Source of the DNA: Prinia subflava
Taxonomy: Eukaryota > Chordata > Aves > Passeriformes > Cisticolidae
Assembly (NCBI RefSeq): GCF_021018805.1
Contig: NC_086266.1
Location: 8,122,001-8,186,000 of the forward strand
Length of the DNA stretch: 64,000 bases
Direction of reading: 5' to 3'
Below the pieces are notes generated by a model that saw only the letters and a list, made by a program, of their open reading frames with translations, ran no database searches and was not told where the DNA came from. Position numbers and translations under genes: made by a program. Positions within the stretch are counted from its first letter, which is position 1. Each line of letters opens with the position of its first letter. Positions 12,985 to 24,015 of this stretch are shown piece by piece.

Positions 12985-13090
12985 CTTAATTTAACCAAAA
13001 TATCCTGCAGCCCACTTAACAGCACATTATGAAATTTTCTCATGAATAATTAACTCTGAACTGCGATTGACATCATGAAGCATGTGGCTG
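12985..13090. promoter_or_regulatory. Candidate 3' distal enhancer with a POU4-like site
   Basis: AT-rich non-repetitive block in GC-rich surroundings. ATGAATAATTAA at 13042-13053 matches 11 of the first 12 positions of the POU4 consensus ATGCATAATTAATGAG as I remember it. It lies about 9 kb past the stop codon of the POU4 gene. Regulatory function is inference. Confidence 0.3.
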
Positions 13091-14159
13091 GCTCAGGCAG
13101 TGCCTTCCAGCAGCCAGTGCCTCGCAGGGGGATGCACAGCCAGCACGGCAGAAATCAGCACTTCCCCAGCAAGAGCAGGGCTTGGGGCAGCTGCTGCTGG
13201 GCAGGACAGGCAGCTGCTCTCCAGCACTCCTCCAGACACCAGGCCAGGAGGACAGGGTGGCCAAACCCAGGGCAGGCTGGATTCAGGGTGACAGGAGGTC
13301 AGGGAGCTTTGGCCAGGGTTGGTACGCCTCAAGGAGTAGTTCAGAGTTGTGTCTGAGGCCTCCAGGCTGTCAGCAGGGTTATTGTGATGGGAAAACAGCT
13401 CCTGGTGGAAGGAAAAGCTGCTTCTCTCAGCACTTCACTCACTGACAGCTCCTGGCAGCTTGTGCTGGAAGGTGAGGCTGGAGGTCCATGGCAGACACTG
13501 GAATCCTGCTTGCTCCCTGGGTACTCCCAGCCCTGGGTGCTGCACTCCCATGGATGGGCACAGGCATTCCCAGAGGCTCCAATTTCGGCAGTGCCGGTCC
13601 TGCCTGCAATGATTTCCTCAGCCTCCAGGTATCTGAGAACAAAACTTGACCCAAGGCTCAAAGCTTCCCAAGGGAAAGCTCCTTTTCAGGAGCCAGTCTC
13701 GTGAACAGCCTGACAGCTTTGCCTCCCTCTCACAGGGTTGGGCTGCTCCAGGAGCCACAGGGAATCCCAGCACAGCCTCTCCACCAGCCTGGCCACCAGC
13801 CCCTTAGGGACATGTCCCTGTCTGCCCACCTGCCCTCGCACCCGAGGGGACACAGCCCCGGGGGAACCAGCGGAGGGGCTGCCCTCGGCGATGAATTAGT
13901 CACGGCCAGAGAGGTGACCCCGTGTCCTGCTGGCTGTACTGCGCAGCTGTCAGCGGCTGGGAACAGTTGTGGAACAGAAGATTCCCATGGTTTTGGCTGC
14001 AGAGTGAATCCAGAGCCGATCCACACCCCCAGCCCCCTCCTTAAACCGTGTGTTTTAATAAAGACATCCAGGCAGCGCGTTCAGAAAGCTCGCTTAGATC
14101 TCAACTAACGAGCACAGCCAGGGTGGGAAAAAAATCCATGCGAGAAGCAGGAGGAAGTC

Positions 14160-14960
14160 GACATTCCATGTGCTGAGTGAGGAGAGAGCCGGGGAGCTGC
14201 GGCGGGAGACAGCCGGGCACGGCGATGGGAGCGGCTCCGGGCAGAGCCGGCGGGAGCCACCAGCCCGTGTGCGGGGGCCTGCGCTCCCCCGGGCACCTCG
14301 GGCTCCGGGAGCACAACCTGCAGCCCGGGGCTCGGTCCCGGTTCCTCTGCCCGGGGCTCGGTCCCGGTTCTCTGCCCGGGGCTCGGTCCCGGTTCTCTGC
14401 CCGGGGGTCTGTACCGGTTCCTCTGCCCGGGGCTCGGCCCCGGTTCTCTGCCCGGGGCTCGGCCCTGGTCTCTCTGCCCGGGGCTCTGTCCCGGTTCCTC
14501 CACCCAGGGCTCGGTCCCGGTTCGTCTCCCCGGGGCTCAGTCCCGGTTCTCTGCCCGGGGCTCGGTCCCGGTTTGTCTGCCCGGGGCTCGGTCCCGGTTC
14601 CTCTGCCCGGGGCTCTGTCCCGGTTCGTCTCCCCAGGGCTCTGTCCCGGTTCCTCTCCCCGGGGCTCAGTCCCAGTTCTCTGCCCGAGCCGCTGCCGGAG
14701 CTGGGGGAGCGGAGCGGGCCCCGGCACACCCAGCACCATCGGGGGCAGCTCTGCGTGGCGGCTCCCTCAGGAGGAGCGCTGGTCCCTCCTGCAGGAAGGA
14801 ACCCCCACATGAGAGAGCCCCCCGTGCCAGGGGGGCCTCCAGAGAGGGGAGAACAAAAGGAGTCGTGCTCAGCCTGGGACACGCGGCCACCATTCCCTCG
14901 GGACCGGCTGGCCGAAAGCCCTGGTACGGCGGGAGCTGGGCTGGGCCAGTTGTGAGAGGG
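14160..14960. other. CpG-rich island containing a minisatellite
   Basis: Dense CpG without a recognisable exon. Its core is the tandem array at 14327-14686. Long open frames on both strands here come from the repeat's composition. Confidence 0.55.
14327..14686. repeat. GC-rich minisatellite, 25-27 bp unit, about 14 copies
   Basis: Tandem units of the form GGGGCTCGGTCCCGGTTC plus CTCTGCCC, with 1-2 base length changes and point variants (for example CTGTCCCGG, CGTCTCCC). The array produces long artificial open frames rich in Arg, Gly, Pro and Thr. Confidence 0.95.
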
Positions 14961-16352
14961 CTCTGGGTGGGACCAGATGTGAGGACAGACTGCACAGACA
15001 GACAGAGGGAGGAGAGAAGAGCAGGAGGGATGGTGGAGGGGTTGGAGGGAGAAGGTGTGAGAGGGAACAGACTCACTCCTGGTGTGACCTAGGGTGAGGG
15101 AAGGGGCCTCCCTAAAAATACGGACTTGTTTGGGTGATACCATGAGTGCAGCACTCCTGCCCTGACCCCCCACTGCCACCAGTGGCATACTGACCCAGCC
15201 CTGCACTCATTTTAGTGGCTGAAAGGGGATGATCAATTTGTCCTTCCTAATCTGAGCATGTTGATCTCCTTGGATATGGTGCAAACATTGATAAACAATT
15301 GGAAAAATCTGTCCTGAACATTTATCTTGGCATTGGGAATTTGTTCAAAGCCTGGATAGATCAGAGATCTGGTGTGGAGGGTACTCCCCCGTGCTGCTGC
15401 AAGGCCAGCAGGTGTTTCTTTGGCTTTGTAAAAGAGGAAACGTGGCCGTGCTCCACAATTTATCCAGCAGTGAGGCTGGAGGTGCATCCTGGAGCAGGGA
15501 TGGTGAGGGATGAGGCAGAGCTCGAGGCTGCTTCCCTGGAACACCTCTGGAACAGCTCCCTGAGATTCCCAGGCAGCAGCTGGGAAGTCGCAGAGTGGTG
15601 GAGCAGGATTTTAGACAAACACACAGATTTTTTCCTTGTGTGAACCCAAACCCTTCCAGTGCCTGCTATAAATAAAACACAGTCCTTAGCTGACACTTTC
15701 ACTTCACTCAGAGAGCTCCAATTTTCCCACAGCTGCTGGAGGTGTTGGTGAGGTGCTGCAGACGAAATGGAGATTTTACCTCTGATCCCTTTATCTCAGG
15801 ATCCCAAAGTTCCTGAAATCACCCGTGAGCTTCCCTACAGTCTGATTTCCCCAAAGATCCAAAGCCAAATCCTACAGCCCTTTCTTAGGGTTTGTGGCTA
15901 AAAATGAGGGGCTGTTCCTGCAGGGCTCTGTGAGGGCTGATGGGGGCAGGAGGGTGTTCCTGCAGGTGAAGAAGGAGGAGATAAAGACAACAGGAAAAGC
16001 ACAAGATTAAATTTCTGGAAGTATTTCTTTAACACAGGTGAAAAAAACCAAATGATAAAAAGATAAACAACAACAACAAAAGGAAAGAAAAATAAAGCCA
16101 ACTTCCCCCAAAGAAACAAAGCCCAAAGAAATTTTTAAAACCCCACAGATTTGTAAATTTATTAGGATCTCTCATTCCTCAGTGACACCGGGATGAGCAA
16201 GGAGCTCTATTTTTGCACAGACAAGGGTTAGAGCTGCTCCTACCACAGGCAGCTGGACCTGGGGTGATCCTGGGCACCCTGACATAGGGTTTGGTCTTTG
16301 TGAAGGGCGACTGATCCATTGGAGAAGGGGATAATGCCTGCTCCTTTTCCCT
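14961..16352. other. Gene-free stretch
   Basis: No gene is recognised. An A-rich low-complexity segment lies at about 16035-16140. Confidence 0.5.
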
Positions 16353-16575
16353 GGGATTATAGAATCCCAGGTTTAGCTTGGAAAGGTTTAGCTTGGAAAA
16401 GCCCTCCAGCTGCTCCCTCAGCACTGCCAAGACCACCACTGCCCCATGTCCCCAAGTGCCACATCCACTCAGCTTTTCAATCCCTCCAGGGATGGCATCT
16501 CCACCACGACCATGGGCAATTGTGCCAGGGCTGGACAGCCCTTTCCATGAAGAAATTTTCCCAATATCCCACGTA
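16353..16575 (-). mobile_element. CR1 LINE 3'-end fragment
   Basis: Starts GGGATTATAGAATCCCAGG and contains a short internal duplication of GGTTTAGCTTGGAAA, then CCACATCCACTCAGCTTTTC. Inverted CR1 tail. Confidence 0.8.
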
Positions 16576-18774
16576 CACCTCCATTGAGGCCATTTCCTCT
16601 TGTCCTAGCCTGCAGCCAGCTGTCAGGTTTGTCCCATGGAGTGCCCTGCTTCATTTCCCAAACCCTTTCCCATGCCTTTTTCCTGAGTTTCCCTCACCCT
16701 GGCTGTCCTCCCCCCTGCTCAGGTACCAATGGAGCCTCTAATTATGGTTTTACTCCTTTTTTGCCTGTAGTGGAACAGAGCCCACCCCAAGCATCTTTAA
16801 AAATACATCTGCACTGCACTGAAACACATGGAATAATTGAAGAAAGTCCGGAGTGGGCGCACCCTGGACCTGCCCGGCTTTCAAAGGCAGGGATCCTTTA
16901 AAGAACACAGAGCATTTTCTCTGCTCCTGACCCAAAGATGGGACGTGCCAGAATAGCTGAGCATAGGGTCCCTGAATCCCTCCCCTCGGTCTGGATCCCT
17001 CTGGGAGAGGCAGTGCCTGTTGCTGTCACTGGGACTGCTGCTGGTGGTGCAGATTCCCCACACGTCTGAAATTTCTCTGTGAGCACTCTGAGCTGCGTGG
17101 ATGGACAGGTGGGACCCACTGATGGCTTCCAGACAGGCTGGATATTCCTTCCCTTGATTCCCAGTGGGGAAATCAGCCCCTTGGGCATGGGATTTAGCAG
17201 GGGTTGAGGTGGCACCGTTGGCTGTCACCCTGCTGCCCAGGAAGCACAGATGGGCCCTGTGCCTGTGAAAAATGCAGGGTCAAGGGGGTCTAGAGCAGCT
17301 TTACAGCCTAAAGGATGCACCATCCTAAATGATCCTCAAAGATAAAAGGGGGGCAGGGCCTCTCCAGGGATTTCTTCAAACACATCTGCATTTGCCTGCA
17401 GTCACCAGACTCCACCTCAGCAGGGCATGGATAACTTTAAACACATTCTGCACACTTTGGTGGTGATGGCACAGCCACACTGGCCTGGACCACGTCTCTG
17501 TCACATCTGAGCACAAGGGGGTTTAGATGTCCAAATTCTTGGAGTGTTTTGGCTTTTAGAGCAGGAAGAAGTAACACAAAAGAGCGTCACATGGAGGGAA
17601 ACAGCTTGGAACAAGGATTGCAAGAGAGATCCTGGCTACAGCACCAGGGGCCAGGAGAGCTCCAGGACTGGGTGTCTGACAGCTCCAGCAGCCCAGAAGA
17701 CATGGGCAGCTTTCCTTGGGAAGCCTTTGCAGCACCAGGAGTGGGATTCAGCTGTCACATCCCCATTTATTGGTGCCTCCACCTGAGCTGGTCATTCAGA
17801 ACCCTTACAGGCTTTAAGGTGATGAAGGTGCCTCTAAGCCCTGAGCCCGGGGTTGAGATCAGAGGTTGATATCAGAGCTGAACTGCAACAGAGGCTCCTT
17901 GGTCCCTCTCCAGGGACTCTCAGTGGATCCCAGAGGCCTCCATTCATCTGTGCATCCCTGCTCTGAGGGCCCCCAAAGCATCCAATCCCTGGTGAAGTGC
18001 TGGTGTTGATGTTTTTGAGCTCTCAGGGTGCCCCTGGGGAAGGGATAAGACTTGGCCCAGCCCCTCGATCCCACCAGCCTGGAGGTATATGAGGAACCAA
18101 GTCCTCATAGGTGGCTGAAGCTGAGCTCCTCCTGAAGGAGCTCTGGGCCAGCTCAGGGCTGGATTAGCAGGTGCCTGTAAAGGTGGACCTGCTGCTGAAG
18201 CAAAAAAGCTGAAAAATATCAAACCTTGCTCATCCACCAAACCTCATATGAAAACTCAGGTGAGAGTAGAGTGTCCATTCCAGTCAATATTCCCTTCCTT
18301 TAATGCTGTTTTGGGTCCAGTGTCAGGCTCAAGGGTGTCCCTGTGTGCCCCAGGAGCAGGGAGTGCCCGAGACACCCCTGTCTGTGTATGTCTTCCTTCC
18401 CTCCCCTGCTCTCCTCACTCTGGGCTTTTCCCACCTCACCCCGTGCCAGGTGCTCCTCAGAGAGCCTGGATTTGGGGGGATTTGGGTCCTTTTGGGTACC
18501 CAGCCGGGGCCCTGGTGCAGGAGCAGAGACCCTCAGGAGAGCAGGAGCTGGACACAGAACCTGAAACACTGGACCGTGGCTGGGACCTGCTCCCGGTGTG
18601 TGTTGGCTGCCAGAGCTGCAGCAGGAAGGAGCAGCAGCTTCTCCCTGACCTGTGCCCAGGAGGGGCTCTTTGGGAGCAGGGAGGGGGGAAGCACAAGGGG
18701 CTCTTCTCCAACTCCTTCCAGGCTTTTCCCTGAGGATCCTGGAGGCTCACGCTGGCCTGGGCATAGTGGGAACT
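16576..18774. other. Gene-free stretch
   Basis: No gene or interspersed repeat recognised. This begins the CR1-free interval around the POU4 gene. Confidence 0.5.
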
Positions 18775-19105
18775 GCTGCAGCAGGAGCAGGAGGAGGAGT
18801 ATGAGCAGGAGCTGGGGCTGGAGCAGGAGGAGCAGAAGAAAGAGCAGGAGCAGGGGCAGGAGAAAGGGCAGGAGTAGGAACCAGAGGAGGAGGAGGAAGG
18901 GGAACCAAGGTAGGAACAGGAGCAGAAACAGGAGTAGGAGCTGGAGGAGGGACAGGAACTGGAGAAGGAGCAGAAACGAGCAGGAGTAATAGCAGGAAAA
19001 AGAGAAGAAGGAGGAGCAGAAACACGAGTAGGAGCAGGGACAGGGACAGCAGCAGGAGCAGTGACAGTAGCAGGGACGGCAGCAGGAGCAGCGGCAGCAG
19101 CAGGA
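18775..19105. repeat. Imperfect purine tract built on GGAGCA/GGAGGA
   Basis: About 330 bp in which nearly every base of the plus strand is A or G, with regular GCAGGAG and GGAGGAG words. Low-complexity microsatellite-like DNA, capable in principle of triplex or H-DNA structure. The open frames across it are artefacts. Confidence 0.9.
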
Positions 19106-19830
19106 TCAATCCTCGGGCCGGCTCCAGCCCAGCGCTCCGGGTGTGATGAGTTCTCCAGGCCTCGGCACCGCTCCCGGTGTCTCTCTCCCCGCCCTTCCCG
19201 GCCTCCAGCCCCGCTGCTCCTCGCCCAGAGCTGCCCCATCGGATCCCCCCTTACCTGGCGGCCGCGGGGGCTGGGGGGTCCCCGGGCGGCCCCGCTCCGA
19301 CTCCCCAGCGCAGCGCTTTGCATTTGTGCTTGGGAAATACCCACCCGGCGTTTTATGAGCGCGGCTGATAAATATTGCATCGCCCGTGAACTTGGCGGAG
19401 CGGGGGCACCGCGGCACCGGCCCCGGCACCGGGCACGGGCTGGGGAGGGGCGCGGGGGGCGGGGGAGCGGCGGGAGCGGCTCCGGCTGCGAGGGGGAGCC
19501 GCGGGAAGGGGGGGCCGGGGCCCCGCTAATGCTGCGCGGAGCCGGTCCGGGGCCCCCCCGGGCAGCACTCAGCATCCCGCCTCATTAAAGTTTCATCGGC
19601 AGCGCTCGGCCAAGGTCTATTTATGAAAATGCGCTTTTCGCTGCATGGAGAAAACAGGGACGGAGCGCAACAACAAAGGGATGGGCTTTGGGAAGCGCCC
19701 GGGAATAAAGAGAGCTGTGCGGGACGGGGTGCGGGAGTCCCAGGGTGCGGGCAGGGCAGGCAGGGCTCTGTCGGCCACCGCCGAGCTGGCCCCGCTCGCC
19801 CAGGTGGAGCGGCTCCTCCGACACCTATTT
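19080..19830. promoter_or_regulatory. Second CpG island with promoter-like signals, downstream of the POU4 gene
   Basis: Very CpG-rich. On the minus strand CATAAATAGACC (near 19617-19626) resembles a TATA box. A perfect donor CAG|GTAAGG read on that strand sits near 19256, about 0.35 kb downstream. Within the island are CTCATTAA (19581-19588) and ATAAATATTGCAT (19368-19380), both related to POU4 or POU sites. It could start a non-coding transcript or be an enhancer. No coding exon was recognised. Confidence 0.45.
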
Positions 19831-19855
19831 CGGGCGCCGCTCGAAACCCTAATTT

Positions 19856-20160
19856 CCCCTCTTTTCTTTCCTTTTTATTTATTTTTTTAATTTTTTTGTT
19901 TGTTTCTCTTACTTCTTTGTGGAGTTTTAAGGTTTTATTTGTTTGTACTTTTGTTTGGTTTATGTTTTTTGCTTGTTTGTTTGGTTTTGGTTTCATTTTA
20001 TTTGACTTAATTTCATTAGTTTACTTTCATTCATTTTACTTCCTTTAATTTAATTTTATTTTGTTTCATTTCACTTTGTCGTATTTTATTTCACTTTGGT
20101 TTATTTAATTTCATTTTATTCTGCTCTATTTTTTCTTGTTTTATTTTGGTTTTCCCCTGT
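19856..20160. repeat. T-rich low-complexity tract
   Basis: About 300 bp made of TTTTATTT, TTTCATTT and TTTGTTTG words, a degenerate TTTCATTTTATT-type repeat. Confidence 0.85.
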
Positions 20161-20239
20161 AAAAGACGCAGGGTCCCGCCTGTCGAGCTTCAACACCACG
20201 ACGTGCGTTTGATTATTTCTTTTTTCCCCGAATAAGTTA

Positions 20240-20376
20240 TAAAACAAAACAAAACAAAACAAAACAACAACAATTAAAATAACCACGCACAAACAAAAAC
20301 CCAAACAAACAAAAAACCCCTCAAACAAAAACAAAACGAAAACAAAACAAAAACATCTCAAACAAACAAAACAGAC
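20240..20376. repeat. (AAAAC)n microsatellite and A/C-rich extension
   Basis: Five to six pure AAAAC units from about 20241, followed by about 100 bp of irregular CAAACAAA and CAAAAC words. Confidence 0.9.
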
Positions 20377-20679
20377 AAAACTCTCTTGTCCAAACCCCTT
20401 GTCTCCGCGTGTCCCCGGGACGGAGCGGACCCGCAGGTTCTGCTCCCCCAGGACAGAGGGGACCCCCCGGCTTTGCCACGGTCCCACCCGCCGAGCGACG
20501 GGAGCGCGTTCGGGGCAGCTCTCGGTGCCGGCGGCTGCTGGCGAGCGGAGCCGGGAGAGGAGCAATGACCCTTCCGGAGCCGCTGACGCCGCAGCCCCAG
20601 GCGGCTGCGGGCTCAGGGTGACAGCCCGGCCCCGCCGCCGTTCGCGGGAGCTCCCGGGGCTGCGGGCAGCGCTGCAACG

Positions 20680-20840
20680 ACCCCGGGCTGCGGGAGCGAC
20701 CCCCGGGCTGCGGGAGAGACCCCCGGCCACGGGAGCGATCCCCGGCCTCGGGAGCGACCCCTGAGCTGCGGGAGCGACCCCCGGGCTGCGGCAGAGACCC
20801 CCGGCCACGGGAGCGACCCCCGGGCTGCGGGAGCGACCCC
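20680..20840. repeat. GC-rich minisatellite, about 20-bp unit, about 8 copies
   Basis: Units close to GAGCGACCCCCGGGCTGCGG with variants (GGCCACGG, GGCCTCGG, GAGCTGCGG). It lies in a CpG-rich stretch between the low-complexity DNA and the POU4 3' UTR. Confidence 0.9.
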
Positions 20841-21121
20841 TCCCCGCACACCCGCACGGCCCCCCCCGCGATGGCCGGAGCGGAGCCAGGACCCCCGGTC
20901 CCCGCGGTGCCACCCCCGCCCCGTCCCGCGTGGGCGGCTCTGCCTCTCCGGGCTGCTCGTGTCTGTCCCCAGGCGGGAGGACGGAGCTTCCATCCCTGCA
21001 GAGGCACAGGCCATGGGGTGAAGAAGCTGCCCGGGAGTCCCGGGAAAGGCTCCCCGGGCCAGGGGCTCCCCGGAGCCGCAGGAACTGCAGGAGGCAGGAG
21101 GGTGAGGTAAAACGTGCATGA

Positions 21122-22274
21122 TTTATTTGAAATGCTGCAGCGTACACAGACACCAAAATTTCATTCAGCACACACACAGCGGAACGAAATCTCCTTTAAT
21201 TCAAAATATTAAAAAAGAAAATAAAAGAAAATAAAAGGAGGCAAATTTCTCTGTTAAATATGCAAAGGAAAGGGGGGAAAATAAGAGTTTTCTTGCCTTC
21301 GAAAGTGCAGAGTTCCCTATGCGCAGAGGCAGCCGCCCCGAGGCCGGGCCGGGGTCCGTCCCCGTTGCCTCGGGCCGCTCCCGCCGCTCCACTGAGCCCC
21401 AAGGACGTGATTGTCGAAGCGTAGGATTTTATACAGTGAAAACCATACGGAAACTAAACGGTTTGAGTGAAACCAACGCAAAATAAATCTCCATTTCCCC
21501 GAACAAACCGCAACTCCAGGGATCGGCCAATTTTTTTTTTCTTGCTTTTTTAATATTTTCTCCTTTTTTTTTTCCTTTTTATTTTTTTTTTCGATTTAGC
21601 CAATGAGGTAGAAACAGAAATGGTATTGCAAAAACGCGATGGGTTTGCGGGGGGCAGGGGAGAGAACAAAACCATGCAGGTGCGTGTGTGTGCGGGGACC
21701 CTGGCGGCGGGGAGCACCCCGGCTTTACAGCTGGCTTCCAGCTCGTTTCCTTTCCCATTTCTTTTCCTTTTTTCTAATTTTTTTTAAAAGAAGAGGAGCG
21801 GACACAGAGGAGCGAGCGGTGCCACGGCCCCCAAGCCAGGAGGGGCCATGACAAAGACCCACCGGGCTCTCGCTGCTGCTGTCCCAACTCCAGGCACCCC
21901 CAAACTTCCCTCTTGGCCTTTTCGTTTCGTCTTTTTCCTTTTTCTCCATTTTTTTTTTTAATTTTTTTCTCCAGTTTTATCTACAAAAGCAGTCTGTACC
22001 AGTCAGAACAGCGGGGCCACTTCGCCCAGGGGTGAGGAGCAGGCACCAAACTGTTCACTTTGCTTCGGGCGCGTTTCCCTTTATTTTAAGGTTTATTTAT
22101 CCTTTTTTTTTTAATTTTTATTTTGTTTGGTTGGTTGTTTGGGTTCTTTTCCCATTTTTTTTAACCCTCCCCCCAAAAAAAGCCAACAACCCCAAACCTT
22201 ATTTGGGAAGGGGTGGAAGGGGGGTCGGGAGGGCAGCACCCCCCCCCCGCACCGCTGCCTCCCCAGCCCCTTCC
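21122..22274 (-). other. Probable 3' UTR of the POU4 gene with several polyadenylation signals
   Basis: Downstream of the stop codon the minus strand is A-rich and non-coding. AATAAA hexamers read on the minus strand occur at 22097-22092, 22085-22080, near 21580 and at 21127-21122. The first pair gives a UTR of about 0.2 kb and the last one about 1.15 kb. POU4 mRNAs usually have long 3' UTRs, so the distal site is plausible. The end cannot be decided from sequence alone. Confidence 0.45.
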
Positions 22275-23843
22275 TCAGTAGGTGGCAGAAAATTTCATCC
22301 TTTTCTGCTTCTGTCTCTGATTGCAAAACCAGACCCGCACCACGTTCTTCTTCAAGTCTAACTTCTCGGCGATGGCGGCGATTTTCTCGGAGGAGGGCCG
22401 GGGCTGCACGGCGAAATAGGCCTCGAGCGAGCGCTTCTCGGGGGCGGCGATGGACGTACGCTTGCGCTTCTTGTCCCCCCCCGTGTAGATCTCGGGTTTG
22501 GTCATTTTCTCCCTCTGCGCCCTCTCCGCCTCCTCCAGCCACGCTTCCAGGATGGGCTTGAGGGCCACCATGTTGTTGTGGGACAAGGTGAGCGACTCGA
22601 ACCTGCAGATGGTGCTTTGGCTAAGGCAGCCCACCCCCGGGATCTTCAGGTTGGCCAGCGCGGAGCCCACGTCCGCCTGGGTGACCCCCAGCTTGATCCT
22701 CCGCTGCTTGAAGCGCTCGGCGAAGGACTCGAGCTCCCGCGGGTCCGTCTCCGTCTCGGGGCCGGAGATGATGGCGTGGGAAGCCAGGCCGTGGGGGTGG
22801 GACATGTTCATGGGCTGGGAGTGGTGGGCCATGTGGTTGATGGCCGACATGTGCGAGTGCGGGTGCGAAGGCGTGGAGCCCACGTCGGGGCCCGGCACCC
22901 CTCCGAGTGGGAGCGCCGAGTTGAGGTGGTCCAGCAGCTCCCCGTCCAGGCCCTGCGAGGGCTGGTGGTGGTGGTGGTGGGGGTGGTGCGTGGTCAGCAC
23001 GGACGGGTGGTGCAGGTGCACGGAGGACGAGGTAGGAGTGCAGGACACGCTGCTCATGGTGTGGTAGGTGGCATCCGGCTTGAAGGGGTGGGTTTTCTGC
23101 GACACGATATCCACGGCGGCCAGGGCCTCGGCGCCCCGCAGCAGCGTCTCGTCAAAGCCCGCAAAGATGTTCCCCTGGATCTGCGCGGAGAGGCGGGAGA
23201 GGGAAAAGTGGCAGCGGAAACAAACCGAGAGAGCGGGAGAGGGTTAAAGGGAGGCGGTGTGACGGAGATCCCGCTCTGCCCCACCGGCACGGCCAGGGAC
23301 AGGTAACGCGAACCGAGCGCTACTCGAGCCCCCCAAATAAAAGCACCGGGGGACCAGACCCCGAGCGCTCTCCCTCCAAGTCGGGCACCCGCTCTGCCCT
23401 CCGGGGAGATCTCTCCGAAGAGGGGCAGCGGCAGAGAGGCCGGAGCCGTCGGGGGTCCCGCACCCCGCTCTGCTCCGGCGCTCACACGCAGCGGGGCGGG
23501 CCGGCTGAAGCCCCCGGGCGGGACCGACCCCGCTGCCCCCGGCCGCCCCGGACTCCCCTCCCCCGGGAACAGCTCCCGCCCGCCCGGACCGGAGCCCCGC
23601 AGGAGGCAGGAAGGGAAGGACGGACCCCCCAAACCCAAACGAAACCCAAACCCAAAGGGGAACCAGAGGAAGTTGCCGAGGGTCGGCGGGCACGGAACCT
23701 CCGAAAGCCGTGCTGGGGCTTACCTGGGGAGCGGGCAGACAGGCTCTGCGGATGGCTTCGGAGCTGGTGTGCAGGTGCGGGTACTTGGGCTCGTGCAGGA
23801 TGGGGTGCATGCTGAACGCCTGCTTGCTGTTCATGGACATCAT
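22275..23843 (-). CDS. POU4F1-like: POU class 4 (Brn3) homeobox transcription factor, two exons, 341 aa
   Basis: Spliced CDS of exon 1 (23843-23724, 40 codons) and exon 2 (23180-22275, 301 codons plus TGA). The start codon follows CCACC (A at -3) and opens MMSMNSKQ. The junction is phase 0, CAG|GTAAGC to CGCGCAG|ATC, at the usual POU4 position after CLPAPQ. Domains: class IV N-terminal box around residues 52-82 (EALAAVDIVSQ, HPFKPDATYHTM); His-rich stretch at 100-112; POU-specific domain at about 183-260; basic linker KKRKR; POU homeodomain at about 278-337 with recognition helix RVWFCNQRQKQKR. The family acts in the nucleus, binding AT-rich sites in sensory and retinal neurons and hair cells. 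Paralog assignment is open. The start MMSMNSKQ and end KFSATY are POU4F1-like. APQ-xQGNIF and the length (human POU4F3 is about 338 aa, without long Gly/Ala runs) are POU4F3-like. LESFAERF, GVGCLSQ and NNMVALKPILEAW differ from all three human paralogs as I remember them. No frameshift is visible. Confidence 0.96.
23181..23723 (-). other. Single intron of the POU4 gene (543 bp)
   Basis: On the minus strand the donor is CAG|GTAAGC at 23723 and the acceptor CTCCGCGCAG ends at 23181. The intron is phase 0 and GC-rich. A single short intron after the first ~40 codons is the standard vertebrate POU4 gene structure. No coding content was recognised inside it. Confidence 0.93.
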
Positions 23844-23947
23844 GGTGGGAATGGAGCGGGGCCGGCCAGGGCAGGGCAGGGCAGGGCGCTCCGGGCACCC
23901 GGCTCGGGGGCGCGGTATTGTCTGGCTCCGCCGCCCGGCATCAATGG

Positions 23948-24015
23948 CATTATAGCCCGGCCCCCCCGCCCCCCGCCCACCGGGAGGGGCCGGGGAGGTC
24001 CCTCCCACCGCCCGC
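23948..24015 (-). promoter_or_regulatory. Core promoter of the POU4 gene: TATA box and upstream GC boxes
   Basis: Read on the minus strand, CTATAATG (23955-23948) lies about 105 bp upstream of the start codon. Several GGGCGG-type GC boxes precede it at roughly 23964-24015. A TATA box here predicts a start site near 23920 and a short 5' UTR of about 75-80 nt. This is inferred from motifs; no transcript evidence is available. Confidence 0.55.

Noticed and set aside
14094..15206. 370-aa open frame on the minus strand
   Set aside because: It is the translation of the 25-27 bp GC-rich minisatellite plus flanks, with open frames on both strands and no domain.
18457..19575. 372-aa open frame on the minus strand
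   Set aside because: It crosses the purine tract and CpG island; Ser, Cys and Pro-rich composition reflects the repeat.
22498..23306. Plus-strand open frames opposite POU4 exon 2
   Set aside because: Antisense shadows of the real coding exon.
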